A stretch of 8,223 bases of DNA from Smithella sp. ME-1 (GTDB lineage Bacteria; Desulfobacterota; Syntrophia; Syntrophales; Smithellaceae), in the NCBI GenBank assembly GCA_000495415.1, contig AWGX01000095.1, positions 1-8,223 on the forward strand, in the 5' to 3' direction. Under the pieces are notes generated by a model. That model was not told the DNA's origin, did no database searches, and saw only the letters and a list, made by a program, of their open reading frames with translations. How positions within the stretch are numbered: the first letter of the stretch is position 1; each line of letters opens with the position of its first letter. A program made the position numbers and the translations under genes. Shown here one piece after another: positions 1 to 6,322 of this stretch.

Positions 1-8
1 AATTCGTC

Positions 9-165
9 CAACAAATTTCAGTGCGCTTCGCTATCCCCGTTCACTACGTTCAGGGGATAATTTAAAGGCACTCACTATCCCGCGGCACCGCGTGCCTGGG
101 ATAGCTCCACTAGCGCTTCGAGCAACACTGCGTTTGCTCTCAGCGAGTGTCGCTACATTTGTTTG
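9..165. repeat. Hairpin-rich element bounded by short inverted repeats
   Basis: Outer arms CAACAAAT (9-16) and ATTTGTTTG (157-165) are complementary apart from one extra base. Between them are several hairpins: TATCCCC/GGGGATA (32-38 and 53-59); CTATCCC/GGGATAG (75-81 and 98-104) enclosing GGCAC/GTGCC (84-88 and 92-96) around a 3-base loop; CACTxGC/GCxAGTG (108-114 and 143-149) enclosing GAGCAA/TTGCTC (120-125 and 134-139); and AGCGA/TCGCT (142-146 and 150-154). No open frame of note is present. The layout suggests a miniature palindromic repeat (MITE- or REP-like) or a structured RNA. Its right end covers the stop codon of the response regulator gene. No T-run follows the stems, so it is not a classical terminator, although it could still block read-through or protect the transcript end. 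Confidence 0.6.
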
Positions 166-920
166 AAAAGATGCAGGTATTGACGGCTGACGGTGAAGGT
201 ATCTGATCTGTTTTTAAGTTTCAGGACGCCGCGTCCTGTTAAAGAGCGCCCGACATTTTCAATTCTGGAAACATTGACAATTGTGCCGCGATGGATTTGC
301 CAGAACTTTTGCGGATCCAGTTCCTGGGTTAATTCTTTAATGCTTTTTTTGATTAATGCTTCTCCTTGTGCCGTTTTTAACAAGGTATATTTGTCTCCGG
401 CCTGGAAATAATCAATTTCTTCAACGGGTACCAGCCGAATACTGTCTTTGCGTTGCGTTTTAATCCATTGCAGATATCGATTTGCATGAGTATTGCCCTG
501 AAAACTGCCCAGAGCCTCTGTAATAATTCGGGCAAGATCTGTCGGTGGCTCCGGAGATGATTGAAGTTGTTTTTTTAGACGGTTTATGGTTTGCACTAAT
601 CTCTCTTTTGTCACCGGTTTTATCAGATAATCAACAGCTTCGCGCTCAAATGCCTCGACGGCATATTGATCAAAAGCTGTGATAAATACAATCCGGCAGA
701 TGCCGGCGATATTTTTAGCTACATCCAGACCGGAAAGCCCGGGCATTTTAATATCCAGAAAAACTATATGCGGAGCAAAAGCATCAACCATCTTCAGAGC
801 TTCCTTGCCGTTGGCGGCATCCCCGCAAATCTCCAACTGCGGCCAGGTTTCGGCAAGCATTTTTTTGAGATAAGTTCTCAGTTCTTTCTCATCATCAACA
901 ATAATGGCTTTATAATTCAC
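153..920 (-). CDS. LytTR-family response regulator (two-component system)
   Basis: A 255-residue cytoplasmic DNA-binding response regulator of the LytR/AlgR/YehT type. Residues 1-120 are a receiver domain: acidic pocket D9-D10, phospho-acceptor D56 in FLDIKMPG, T81, and K101 in the YLIKP motif. A linker leads to a C-terminal LytTR domain (about 152-253) with the typical IDYFQAGDKYT and FWQIHRGTIVNV stretches; this domain binds DNA through beta strands. The start is GTG, read from inside the 3' end of the upstream kinase gene. It is supported by AGAGGTG (928-934, minus strand) seven bases upstream. The 11-bp overlap with the kinase indicates co-translation and a cognate pair. The stop codon (TAG, 153-155) and the last codons lie inside the inverted-repeat element at 9-165. 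The family is certain; the target genes are unknown, although the inverted repeat upstream of the kinase is a plausible autoregulatory site. Confidence 0.95.
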   Translation of the reverse strand: MNYKAIIVDDEKELRTYLKKMLAETWPQLEICGDAANGKEALKMVDAFAPHIVFLDIKMPGLSGLDVAKNIAGICRIVFITAFDQYAVEAFEREAVDYLIKPVTKERLVQTINRLKKQLQSSPEPPTDLARIITEALGSFQGNTHANRYLQWIKTQRKDSIRLVPVEEIDYFQAGDKYTLLKTAQGEALIKKSIKELTQELDPQKFWQIHRGTIVNVSRIENVGRSLTGRGVLKLKNRSDTFTVSRQYLHLFKQM

Positions 921-1983
921 TGACCGGCACCTCTATTGTTGCCCGAACACCATGAGGTTTGTTTTCTTCTATTATCAATCGTCCTTTGTCTCCGAAAAGT
1001 AAACTAAGCCGTTCCCGCACATTAGTAATACCCAAACCAGGTTTATCTAAATCCGAAAATCCCAGGCCGGTATCCGCAACTTCTATTTTTAAAAGATCAT
1101 TTTCCTGAATTGCCCTGATGACGATTTCTCCCCCTTCCACTTTCGGTTCCAATCCATGCTTAATGGTATTTTCGACCAGTGGCTGCAATAGCATTGGCGG
1201 GAAAGAATGTTGCCAAAGATTATCGGGAACGTCAATCTTATAATTCAGGCGCTCGTCCATTCTGATTTTATGAATATCGAGGTAGGCTTTGATCATTGAA
1301 ATTTCTTGAGATAGCGTGGTTTTTTCCGGCAAGGTTCGGGATAAAGAGGTGCGCAGATATTTAGTCAAATCCAGGAGCATTGATTTGCCCGTGTCCGGCT
1401 TAGTATCGATCAGACTCAAAATATTGGAAAGGGTATTAAACAAAAAATGCGGTTCTATCTGCGCCTGCAACACTTTGAGATTAGCTGAAAGATTTTCTTT
1501 TTCCATGTCCGTGCGTCTGGTTTTTTCCTTGTCGATCATTTCGTTGCGATATTTTAATCTAATTTTTGTCAGGAAAAAATAAACTCCAAAAAAGCTAAAG
1601 AGCAAACCGCCGATAATCATCTGCAGACCCAAAGCATTTGCCTGCAAGTCCAGGACGATATTAAAGAAATATTGCAGGATAAAAATACAAATTTGCAGAC
1701 CGATTAACACCGCACAGCAAACGTCTATGACGACAATAAACAATAGTAATTCCCATGTACGCGGCCGGATGATCATTAACGACCAAAAGACAATTGAAGT
1801 AACAGTAATTCCGAATGATTGCGACGCGACGAAATTGACCAGAAAGCTTCTAATGGGACCGATGATGGTAACAGCAATGGCAAGCACAGTACAGTTTATA
1901 ATCACATAAAAAAAATCTATTACATCATTTTTGATATTCGACCAATATTTAAAAATAAATTTAGTTTCGTATTGCTGTTCCAT
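910..1983 (-). CDS. Membrane sensor histidine kinase, LytS/YehU type
   Basis: A 357-residue membrane-bound sensor kinase expected to phosphorylate the adjoining LytTR regulator. The N-terminal part holds about four hydrophobic segments (roughly residues 22-42, 57-72, 79-110 and 120-138) with no large periplasmic domain. A charged, probably coiled-coil linker follows (about 140-170). The His_kinase domain (PF06580 type) carries the phospho-acceptor H179 in QIEPHFLFNTL. The HATPase domain shows the N box LVENTIKHG (N272), the G1 box VADTGLGF (D304) and the G2 box GLGITNVRERL (about 316-326). All catalytic motifs look intact. The membrane part does not look like the 5TM LytS sensor, a GAF domain or another named input domain that I recognise, so the stimulus is unknown. 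The ATG start has AAGGT (1990-1994, minus strand) six bases upstream. The gene overlaps the regulator gene by 11 bp. Confidence 0.94.
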   Translation of the reverse strand: MEQQYETKFIFKYWSNIKNDVIDFFYVIINCTVLAIAVTIIGPIRSFLVNFVASQSFGITVTSIVFWSLMIIRPRTWELLLFIVVIDVCCAVLIGLQICIFILQYFFNIVLDLQANALGLQMIIGGLLFSFFGVYFFLTKIRLKYRNEMIDKEKTRRTDMEKENLSANLKVLQAQIEPHFLFNTLSNILSLIDTKPDTGKSMLLDLTKYLRTSLSRTLPEKTTLSQEISMIKAYLDIHKIRMDERLNYKIDVPDNLWQHSFPPMLLQPLVENTIKHGLEPKVEGGEIVIRAIQENDLLKIEVADTGLGFSDLDKPGLGITNVRERLSLLFGDKGRLIIEENKPHGVRATIEVPVSEL

Positions 1984-1989
1984 AATAAT

Positions 1990-1994
1990 ACCTT
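1990..1994 (-). promoter_or_regulatory. Ribosome binding site of the histidine kinase
   Basis: Read on the minus strand, AAGGT lies six bases before the ATG at 1981-1983. This supports the annotated kinase start. It abuts the 34-bp inverted repeat at 1993-2026, so a protein bound at that repeat or an RNA fold there could influence kinase translation. Confidence 0.6.
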
Positions 1995-2026
1995 ATCATA
2001 AATAGTCATTATGAACTAAATGATAA
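1993..2026. repeat. 34-bp imperfect inverted repeat, candidate operator
   Basis: The outer arms TTATCAT (1993-1999) and ATGATAA (2020-2026) are perfect complements. The inner arms AGTCAT and ATGAACT are complementary apart from one extra base. The repeat sits in the divergent gap upstream of the kinase start. Read on the minus strand, 2011-2019 is TTAGTTCAT, which differs at one position from the LytTR half-site consensus as I remember it ([TA][AC][CA]GTTN[AG][TG]). An operator used by the adjacent regulator is a reasonable inference, but LytTR proteins usually bind direct rather than inverted repeats. The stretch is AT-rich, so chance is a real alternative. Confidence 0.45.
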
Positions 2027-2136
2027 TTTGGGTCCCAGATACTCAACACAACTTTTCAATGTTGCCAGCTTGGGATAATCTTCCTGAAGATGGCAAAGGA
2101 TGTGGAAAAAAAGCAAAAAAATCTGGAAAAATCTTA

Positions 2137-2790
2137 ATGCCGGTAATCCTGAAAGTCAGCAATAAAGAATCCGAAGAAAAGATTCTCTCCAGATCAGTCA
2201 AGCTTCTAGTAGATGGCGGCATTATCGCCTATCCGACTGAAACTTTTTACGGACTTGGCGCTGACGCTGCTAACGAAAGGTCTATCGAGAAAATTTTTGC
2301 CGTTAAAGGCCGGGATTTCAAAAATCCTATCTCCCTGATTATCGGCACGCCTGACGATATTTATCCTCTTGTCCAAGACATTCCTGAATCTGCACATAAA
2401 TTGATGTCTGCTTTCTGGCCGGGAGCGCTGACGATAGTTTTTTCAGCTTCGGACAAAGTATCACCAATGCTCACTGCCGGAACCGGCAAAATTGGATTGC
2501 GTATTTCCAGTCATCCGATTGCTAATGCCATCGTTCAAAGGCTTAAAAAACCGCTTACCGCTACAAGTGCAAATCTTTCCGGCGAGTCTGAATGTTCGCT
2601 GCCGTCAGAAGTTGCCGAACAAATCGGTAACAGAGTTGATGCGATTTTAGATTGGGGAAAAACGCAAGGCGGCAAGGCTTCCACCATTATTGACGTTTCC
2701 TGCGATCCGCCTGTTATTCTGCGAGAAGGTGCGATTAGCACAGAAGCCATCAGAAAACATTTAGCTGTTCTTGATACTAATATCCATTGA
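2137..2790 (+). CDS. Threonylcarbamoyl-AMP synthase (TsaC/YrdC/Sua5 family)
   Basis: This enzyme makes threonylcarbamoyl-AMP from threonine, bicarbonate and ATP, the first step of t6A formation at position 37 of ANN-decoding tRNAs. The 217 residues form a single YrdC-fold domain; the C-terminal Sua5 domain is absent, so it is the short TsaC/YrdC form. Visible motifs are AYPTETFYGLG (31-41), the nucleotide-binding KGR with a following NP (57-64), FWPGALT (93-99), GLRISSHP (120-127) and TATSANLSG (141-149). The frame stays open upstream to an ATG at 2020, which would add 39 residues. I prefer 2137 because family members normally begin just before the ILKV strand, because a GGA element (about 2125-2127) lies at suitable distance, and because 2020 has no ribosome binding site and lies in the inverted repeat. 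It is a housekeeping gene with no obvious functional link to the next genes. Confidence 0.93.
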   Translation: MPVILKVSNKESEEKILSRSVKLLVDGGIIAYPTETFYGLGADAANERSIEKIFAVKGRDFKNPISLIIGTPDDIYPLVQDIPESAHKLMSAFWPGALTIVFSASDKVSPMLTAGTGKIGLRISSHPIANAIVQRLKKPLTATSANLSGESECSLPSEVAEQIGNRVDAILDWGKTQGGKASTIIDVSCDPPVILREGAISTEAIRKHLAVLDTNIH

Positions 2791-2815
2791 CAAGCAAAAA
2801 CAGCCCTTCTATACT
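2787..2815 (+). promoter_or_regulatory. Strong sigma-70 promoter for the glycyl radical enzyme operon
   Basis: A perfect -35 box TTGACA (2787-2792) and a -10 box TATACT (2810-2815, five of six to consensus) are separated by exactly 17 bp. The -35 box overlaps the TGA stop codon (2788-2790) of the preceding synthase gene. Transcription would begin near 2822 and leave a leader of about 40 bases before the ATG at 2861. This argues that the enzyme/activase pair can be transcribed independently of the upstream gene. I saw no convincing operator beside it. Confidence 0.8.
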
Positions 2816-2843
2816 TCAACTTGTCCAAAAATGTCGGATTAAA

Positions 2844-2851
2844 AGGGAGGT
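2844..2851 (+). promoter_or_regulatory. Strong Shine-Dalgarno sequence of the glycyl radical enzyme
   Basis: AGGGAGGT lies nine bases before the ATG at 2861 and is the best ribosome binding site in the window. Another ATG at 2853 is too close to it and out of frame. With the consensus promoter just upstream, this suggests high expression, as is common for catabolic glycyl radical enzymes. Confidence 0.85.
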
Positions 2852-2860
2852 AATGTTGCC

Positions 2861-5335
2861 ATGTCTTCTTTACCGAATGTCATGACATCAGCAAACCCGG
2901 AGGCATCAGTTCAGAGCGAAGGTTTTATAACCCCTACTTCGCGCATTGCCGCTATAAAGTCCGACCTCCTATCCACACCATATTCAATATGTCTGGAAAG
3001 ACCGAAACTCCTGGAGAAATTCTGGCACTCTAAAGAAGGTCGCCAAAGCGCAAAGAAAGAGCATCCACTTATCCATCGAGCCCTAGGTCTGCAATATATT
3101 TTCTCCCATCGCAAGCCCCGCGTTTACGATAATGAACTTATTATCGGCAATATGACTTCCAAGCGGATCGCCCCCAACTATTACATTGAGGGCGGATCAA
3201 TCAACATCCTGGAAGATATTACCCACATGGGAAAACGAACTATTCCATTAAAGCTAACCGGCAGGGAGAAGGCGGAACTTCTCCGCATCGGTATTCAAAA
3301 TTCCTTCAAAAGCGTAGGAGGCAAGGCTCTCCTCAAACCTTCCCGTCTTTCTCACTTTCTGGATTTCTTTCGGGCCAAGCGTTATTTCATAACTGAAGAA
3401 GCGGGCATTGGTCATCAGGTAGGAGACTACCGTATGGTTGTTCATGAAGGTTTGCGCCGCCCCTTTGAAGAGGCCAAAAAGAGGCTAGATGAGGGGAAAC
3501 TTGCTGATGGGTCCACTCTAAATTCAGATCAGAAATCGTTTTTCCAATCCGTGATTATCACTATTGATGGTATCAGAAAGATGGCTGAAAATCTGGCAGA
3601 CGAAGCAGAAAAATTGGCCTTACAACATGGTGTAACCGAAAAAAGAAAGACTGAACTTCTGGAGTCTGCTAAGGCTTGCCGGTGGGTTCCCTTTGAACCA
3701 GCCCGAACCTATCTGGAAGGATTGCAGGCAGTTTGGCTTGTTCACATGGCTTTGAATCTGGAAGATTTCGAACAAGGTCTTTCCTTTGGGCGGCTCGACC
3801 AGATACTTTTGTCACTCTATCGTAATGATATTGCACAAGGCAAGCTGACTCCTGAGGTGGCTACGGAGATAACGGCCAGTTTCTGCCTGAAAGCCTGTGA
3901 GACTATTCCACTTTATTCCGAACGAGTCGACAAGTTTTACAGCGGCAACGGAGTAGCTCAAGCTTTTACTCTGGGAGGCACTGATGCCGACGGCAATGAT
4001 GTAACCAATGAATTATCCGGTCTCATTTTGAACGCCTATGCCCAAGTCCTGACCCGCGAACCCGCTGTTCATGTTCGCATACATTCCTTAACACCGGATT
4101 GGTTTTTCCACAAAAGCATCGAACTTCTCCAACTGGGCACCAGCCGTCCTTCATTATTCGGAGACACAGCCGTCGTCAGAGCACTGGAGGAAGCAGGCAT
4201 GACCAAAGCGCATGCCCGGGATTACGCTGTTATTGGATGTGTGGAAATGGCCAGTCAGGGACGCACATACAACTCATCAGACGCGGCACTTTTCAATCTG
4301 CCATTGTGTCTCGAACTGGCGTTGAATGAGGGCAAAAAGTTTCATGGTAAGGCAAGAATCGAAGGTTCACGCCGTTTTGGCGCTCCCACTCCACCGGCTT
4401 CCGCAACGAAAACTTTTGACGATGTTCTGGAAGCTTTCCGTGTTCAGGTTCGCCATGGAGTTGATGATATGGTTAAGGTAATCAGCTGGCTGGAGGAAAC
4501 TTACCGGATTGTCCGGACAACACCGGTTAATTCAATCCTTACACAGGGCTGCATTGAAAAAGGAAAGGACGTGACATGGGGAGGCGGTCTCTACGATTAC
4601 ACATCTGTCCAAGCAGCAGGTTTGGCCGATGCAGGTGATTCTCTTTACATTCTGAACAAGATTGTTTTTGAAGATAAGCGCTTCAGTCTGGAAGAATTTG
4701 TCCGGATTCTGCGGGATAATTTTCGCGGCCGTGAGGACCTGAGAGTTGAACTGGCTAATAAATACCCCCGCTACGGAAATGGAAATCCGGCGGCAGACCG
4801 CATGACTCAGCTTGCCGCCGATGCCTTTGCCGACGCTTTGTGGGCACACAAAAACACTCGTGGCGGACAATATGTACCGGGATTTTACTCAATGACCTGC
4901 CACATCGGCTTCGGTAAAGTAACCGGCGCATTGCCCAATGGACGACTAAGCGGCACACGTCTTTCGAACGGTCTTGCTCCGGTAGACGGATCTGAACGTC
5001 TGGGACCCACCGCCGTTTTGCGTTCAGCGGCTTCCCTGGATAGTAAAAAATGGATGAACTGCTGTGCCCTTAATCTGAAATTCGACAAACAAGTAGTACA
5101 GGGAGAAACGGGACGCAAAGCTCTGGTGAATCTGTTTAAACACTATTTCGCCCAGGGAGGGATGCAGGTTCAAGTTAATGTACTCGATGCTGAGACTTTA
5201 AAAGCAGCAAAGAAGGACCCCTCATCTCATCCGGGGATTGTTGTACGAGTGGCCGGTTATTGTGCCTATTTCAACGACTTGCAGTCCGATGTACAGGACG
5301 AAATTATTGAGCGGACGGCCCATGGGATCGGTTGA
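2861..5335 (+). CDS. Glycyl radical enzyme, PFL family, eliminase-like, substrate unknown
   Basis: An 824-residue cytoplasmic glycyl radical enzyme. The PFL-like domain begins near SICLERPKLLEKFW (about 43) and includes DNELIIGN and CIEKGKDVTWGGG (C564). The C-terminal glycyl radical domain has RVAGYCAYF with radical site G799. The active-site loop is GCVE: thiyl C460 and likely base E462. Known glycyl radical eliminases and decarboxylases (glycerol dehydratase, choline lyase, isethionate lyase, hydroxyproline dehydratase, 4-hydroxyphenylacetate decarboxylase) share Cys-X-Glu, whereas pyruvate formate-lyase has Cys-Cys. From memory of glycerol dehydratase, H185 and D474 (C460+14) match its H164 and D447, while its H281-S282 align with Q305-G306. 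The substrate therefore probably differs from glycerol. The N-terminus is about 25 residues longer than the core needs; I see no clear microcompartment-targeting helix. The activase gene overlaps its 3' end. Family certain, reaction unknown. Confidence 0.95.
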   Translation: MSSLPNVMTSANPEASVQSEGFITPTSRIAAIKSDLLSTPYSICLERPKLLEKFWHSKEGRQSAKKEHPLIHRALGLQYIFSHRKPRVYDNELIIGNMTSKRIAPNYYIEGGSINILEDITHMGKRTIPLKLTGREKAELLRIGIQNSFKSVGGKALLKPSRLSHFLDFFRAKRYFITEEAGIGHQVGDYRMVVHEGLRRPFEEAKKRLDEGKLADGSTLNSDQKSFFQSVIITIDGIRKMAENLADEAEKLALQHGVTEKRKTELLESAKACRWVPFEPARTYLEGLQAVWLVHMALNLEDFEQGLSFGRLDQILLSLYRNDIAQGKLTPEVATEITASFCLKACETIPLYSERVDKFYSGNGVAQAFTLGGTDADGNDVTNELSGLILNAYAQVLTREPAVHVRIHSLTPDWFFHKSIELLQLGTSRPSLFGDTAVVRALEEAGMTKAHARDYAVIGCVEMASQGRTYNSSDAALFNLPLCLELALNEGKKFHGKARIEGSRRFGAPTPPASATKTFDDVLEAFRVQVRHGVDDMVKVISWLEETYRIVRTTPVNSILTQGCIEKGKDVTWGGGLYDYTSVQAAGLADAGDSLYILNKIVFEDKRFSLEEFVRILRDNFRGREDLRVELANKYPRYGNGNPAADRMTQLAADAFADALWAHKNTRGGQYVPGFYSMTCHIGFGKVTGALPNGRLSGTRLSNGLAPVDGSERLGPTAVLRSAASLDSKKWMNCCALNLKFDKQVVQGETGRKALVNLFKHYFAQGGMQVQVNVLDAETLKAAKKDPSSHPGIVVRVAGYCAYFNDLQSDVQDEIIERTAHGIG

Positions 5336-6266
5336 ACCACTCATCTTTTCCGTACAGCACTTCTGTCTGCATGACGGTCCCGGCATAAGAAGCCTGCTTT
5401 TTTTCAAAGGTTGCCCTCTGCGCTGCATCTGGTGCCAAAACATCGAATCCTGGAAACCTGAACCGGAAATTGCCTTCAAAGCTCATCTTTGCATAAACTG
5501 CGGCAGATGTGTGGAAAAATGCCCGGAGCATGCTTTTTCGGAAGTTGGGAAAAGGAACTCTCGATTTTGCCGTTACTGCTTTACCTGCACCGATAATTGT
5601 CCATCAGGTGCTTTGACACGCTTCGGAGTTTCCAGATCTGTGAAAGATCTCATGGAAGAATTACGTCCTGAATTTTCATTATTTAAAACATCCGGAGGGG
5701 GCGTGACATTTACAGGCGGAGAGCCGACTCTTTATCCTGAATTTGCCAGCACTTTGGCCAGGAACCTGCGTACCGAAGGAATTGATGTCGCGCTGGAGAC
5801 CTGTGGATTATTTAATTTAGAAAAATCAAAACCACTTCTGCGGGAACTTAATTTAGTCTTCTTTGATATCAAAATCTTCGATGACGCGCAACACAAGAAG
5901 CTATGCGGCACAGGAAACGTAGAAATTAAAAACAATTTCAAATATCTTTTGGACGACTGGAGAAGAAACAAGGGACCTTTTATCTGGCCGCGTCTTCCTG
6001 TTGTGCCGGAAATAACAGATGGGCACAACAACATAAAAGGCTGGGCCGGTTTTCTCCGCGAGTTGGGACTGACTTTTTTAACAATAGTACCTTACCATCC
6101 CATGGGTGCAAATAAACGCCGCTGGCTGGGACTGCCGCCAACACGTGAGTTACGCATTCATACCGAAGAGGAACTTCAATCCATTAAACAGTTGTTTTTT
6201 TATGAAGGTATCAAAATATACAAACCGGGAGAGGAAAATATAACAGATTACTGCACCGGGTCTTAA
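5322..6266 (+). CDS. Glycyl radical enzyme activating enzyme (radical SAM)
   Basis: A 314-residue radical SAM activase that should abstract hydrogen from G799 of the upstream enzyme using S-adenosylmethionine and a [4Fe-4S] cluster. In order: HDGPGIRS (17-24); the SAM-cluster motif GCPLRCIWC with C31, C35 and C38; a ferredoxin-like insert with two CX2CX2CX3CP sets (C57/C60/C63/C67 and C83/C86/C89/C93); SGGGVTFTGGEP (124-135), whose GGEP contacts SAM; and a C-terminal region with PYHPMG. The two-cluster insert is typical of activases of non-PFL glycyl radical enzymes and missing from the short PFL activase. The frame is open from an ATG at 5238, but the conserved family start fits the ATG at 5322, which overlaps the enzyme gene by 14 bp. 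No good ribosome binding site is visible, so translation is probably coupled to the upstream gene. Confidence 0.96.
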   Translation: MGSVEPLIFSVQHFCLHDGPGIRSLLFFKGCPLRCIWCQNIESWKPEPEIAFKAHLCINCGRCVEKCPEHAFSEVGKRNSRFCRYCFTCTDNCPSGALTRFGVSRSVKDLMEELRPEFSLFKTSGGGVTFTGGEPTLYPEFASTLARNLRTEGIDVALETCGLFNLEKSKPLLRELNLVFFDIKIFDDAQHKKLCGTGNVEIKNNFKYLLDDWRRNKGPFIWPRLPVVPEITDGHNNIKGWAGFLRELGLTFLTIVPYHPMGANKRRWLGLPPTRELRIHTEEELQSIKQLFFYEGIKIYKPGEENITDYCTGS

Positions 6267-6322
6267 TGATGCTGCATACAGTCCACTTGTTCTTATACGC
6301 GAAAAATGCTGATTAACGGCTT

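Noticed and set aside
2771..2784. FNR-like site TTGAT-N4-ATATC upstream of the glycyl radical enzyme promoter.
   Set aside because: Only the first half-site matches; the second matches the consensus in two of five positions.
2535..2828. Minus-strand open frame of 97 codons.
   Set aside because: It lies antisense to the conserved threonylcarbamoyl-AMP synthase and shows no recognisable motif.
4532..5118. Several minus-strand open frames of 67-112 codons.
   Set aside because: They are antisense shadows of the well-conserved C-terminal part of the glycyl radical enzyme.
5238..5321. Longer activase start at 5238.
   Set aside because: It would overlap the glycyl radical enzyme by almost 100 bp, and the extra 28 residues do not resemble the activase family. 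The ATG at 5322 fits the family start.
2861..5335. Assignment as pyruvate formate-lyase or choline trimethylamine-lyase.
   Set aside because: The active site is Cys-Val-Glu, not the Cys-Cys of pyruvate formate-lyase. No cut-type microcompartment genes or clear choline-pocket residues are visible, so a specific name would be a guess.
6267..6322. A terminator between the convergent activase and glycosyltransferase-like genes.
   Set aside because: There is no stem longer than a few base pairs and no hairpin followed by a T-run on either strand.
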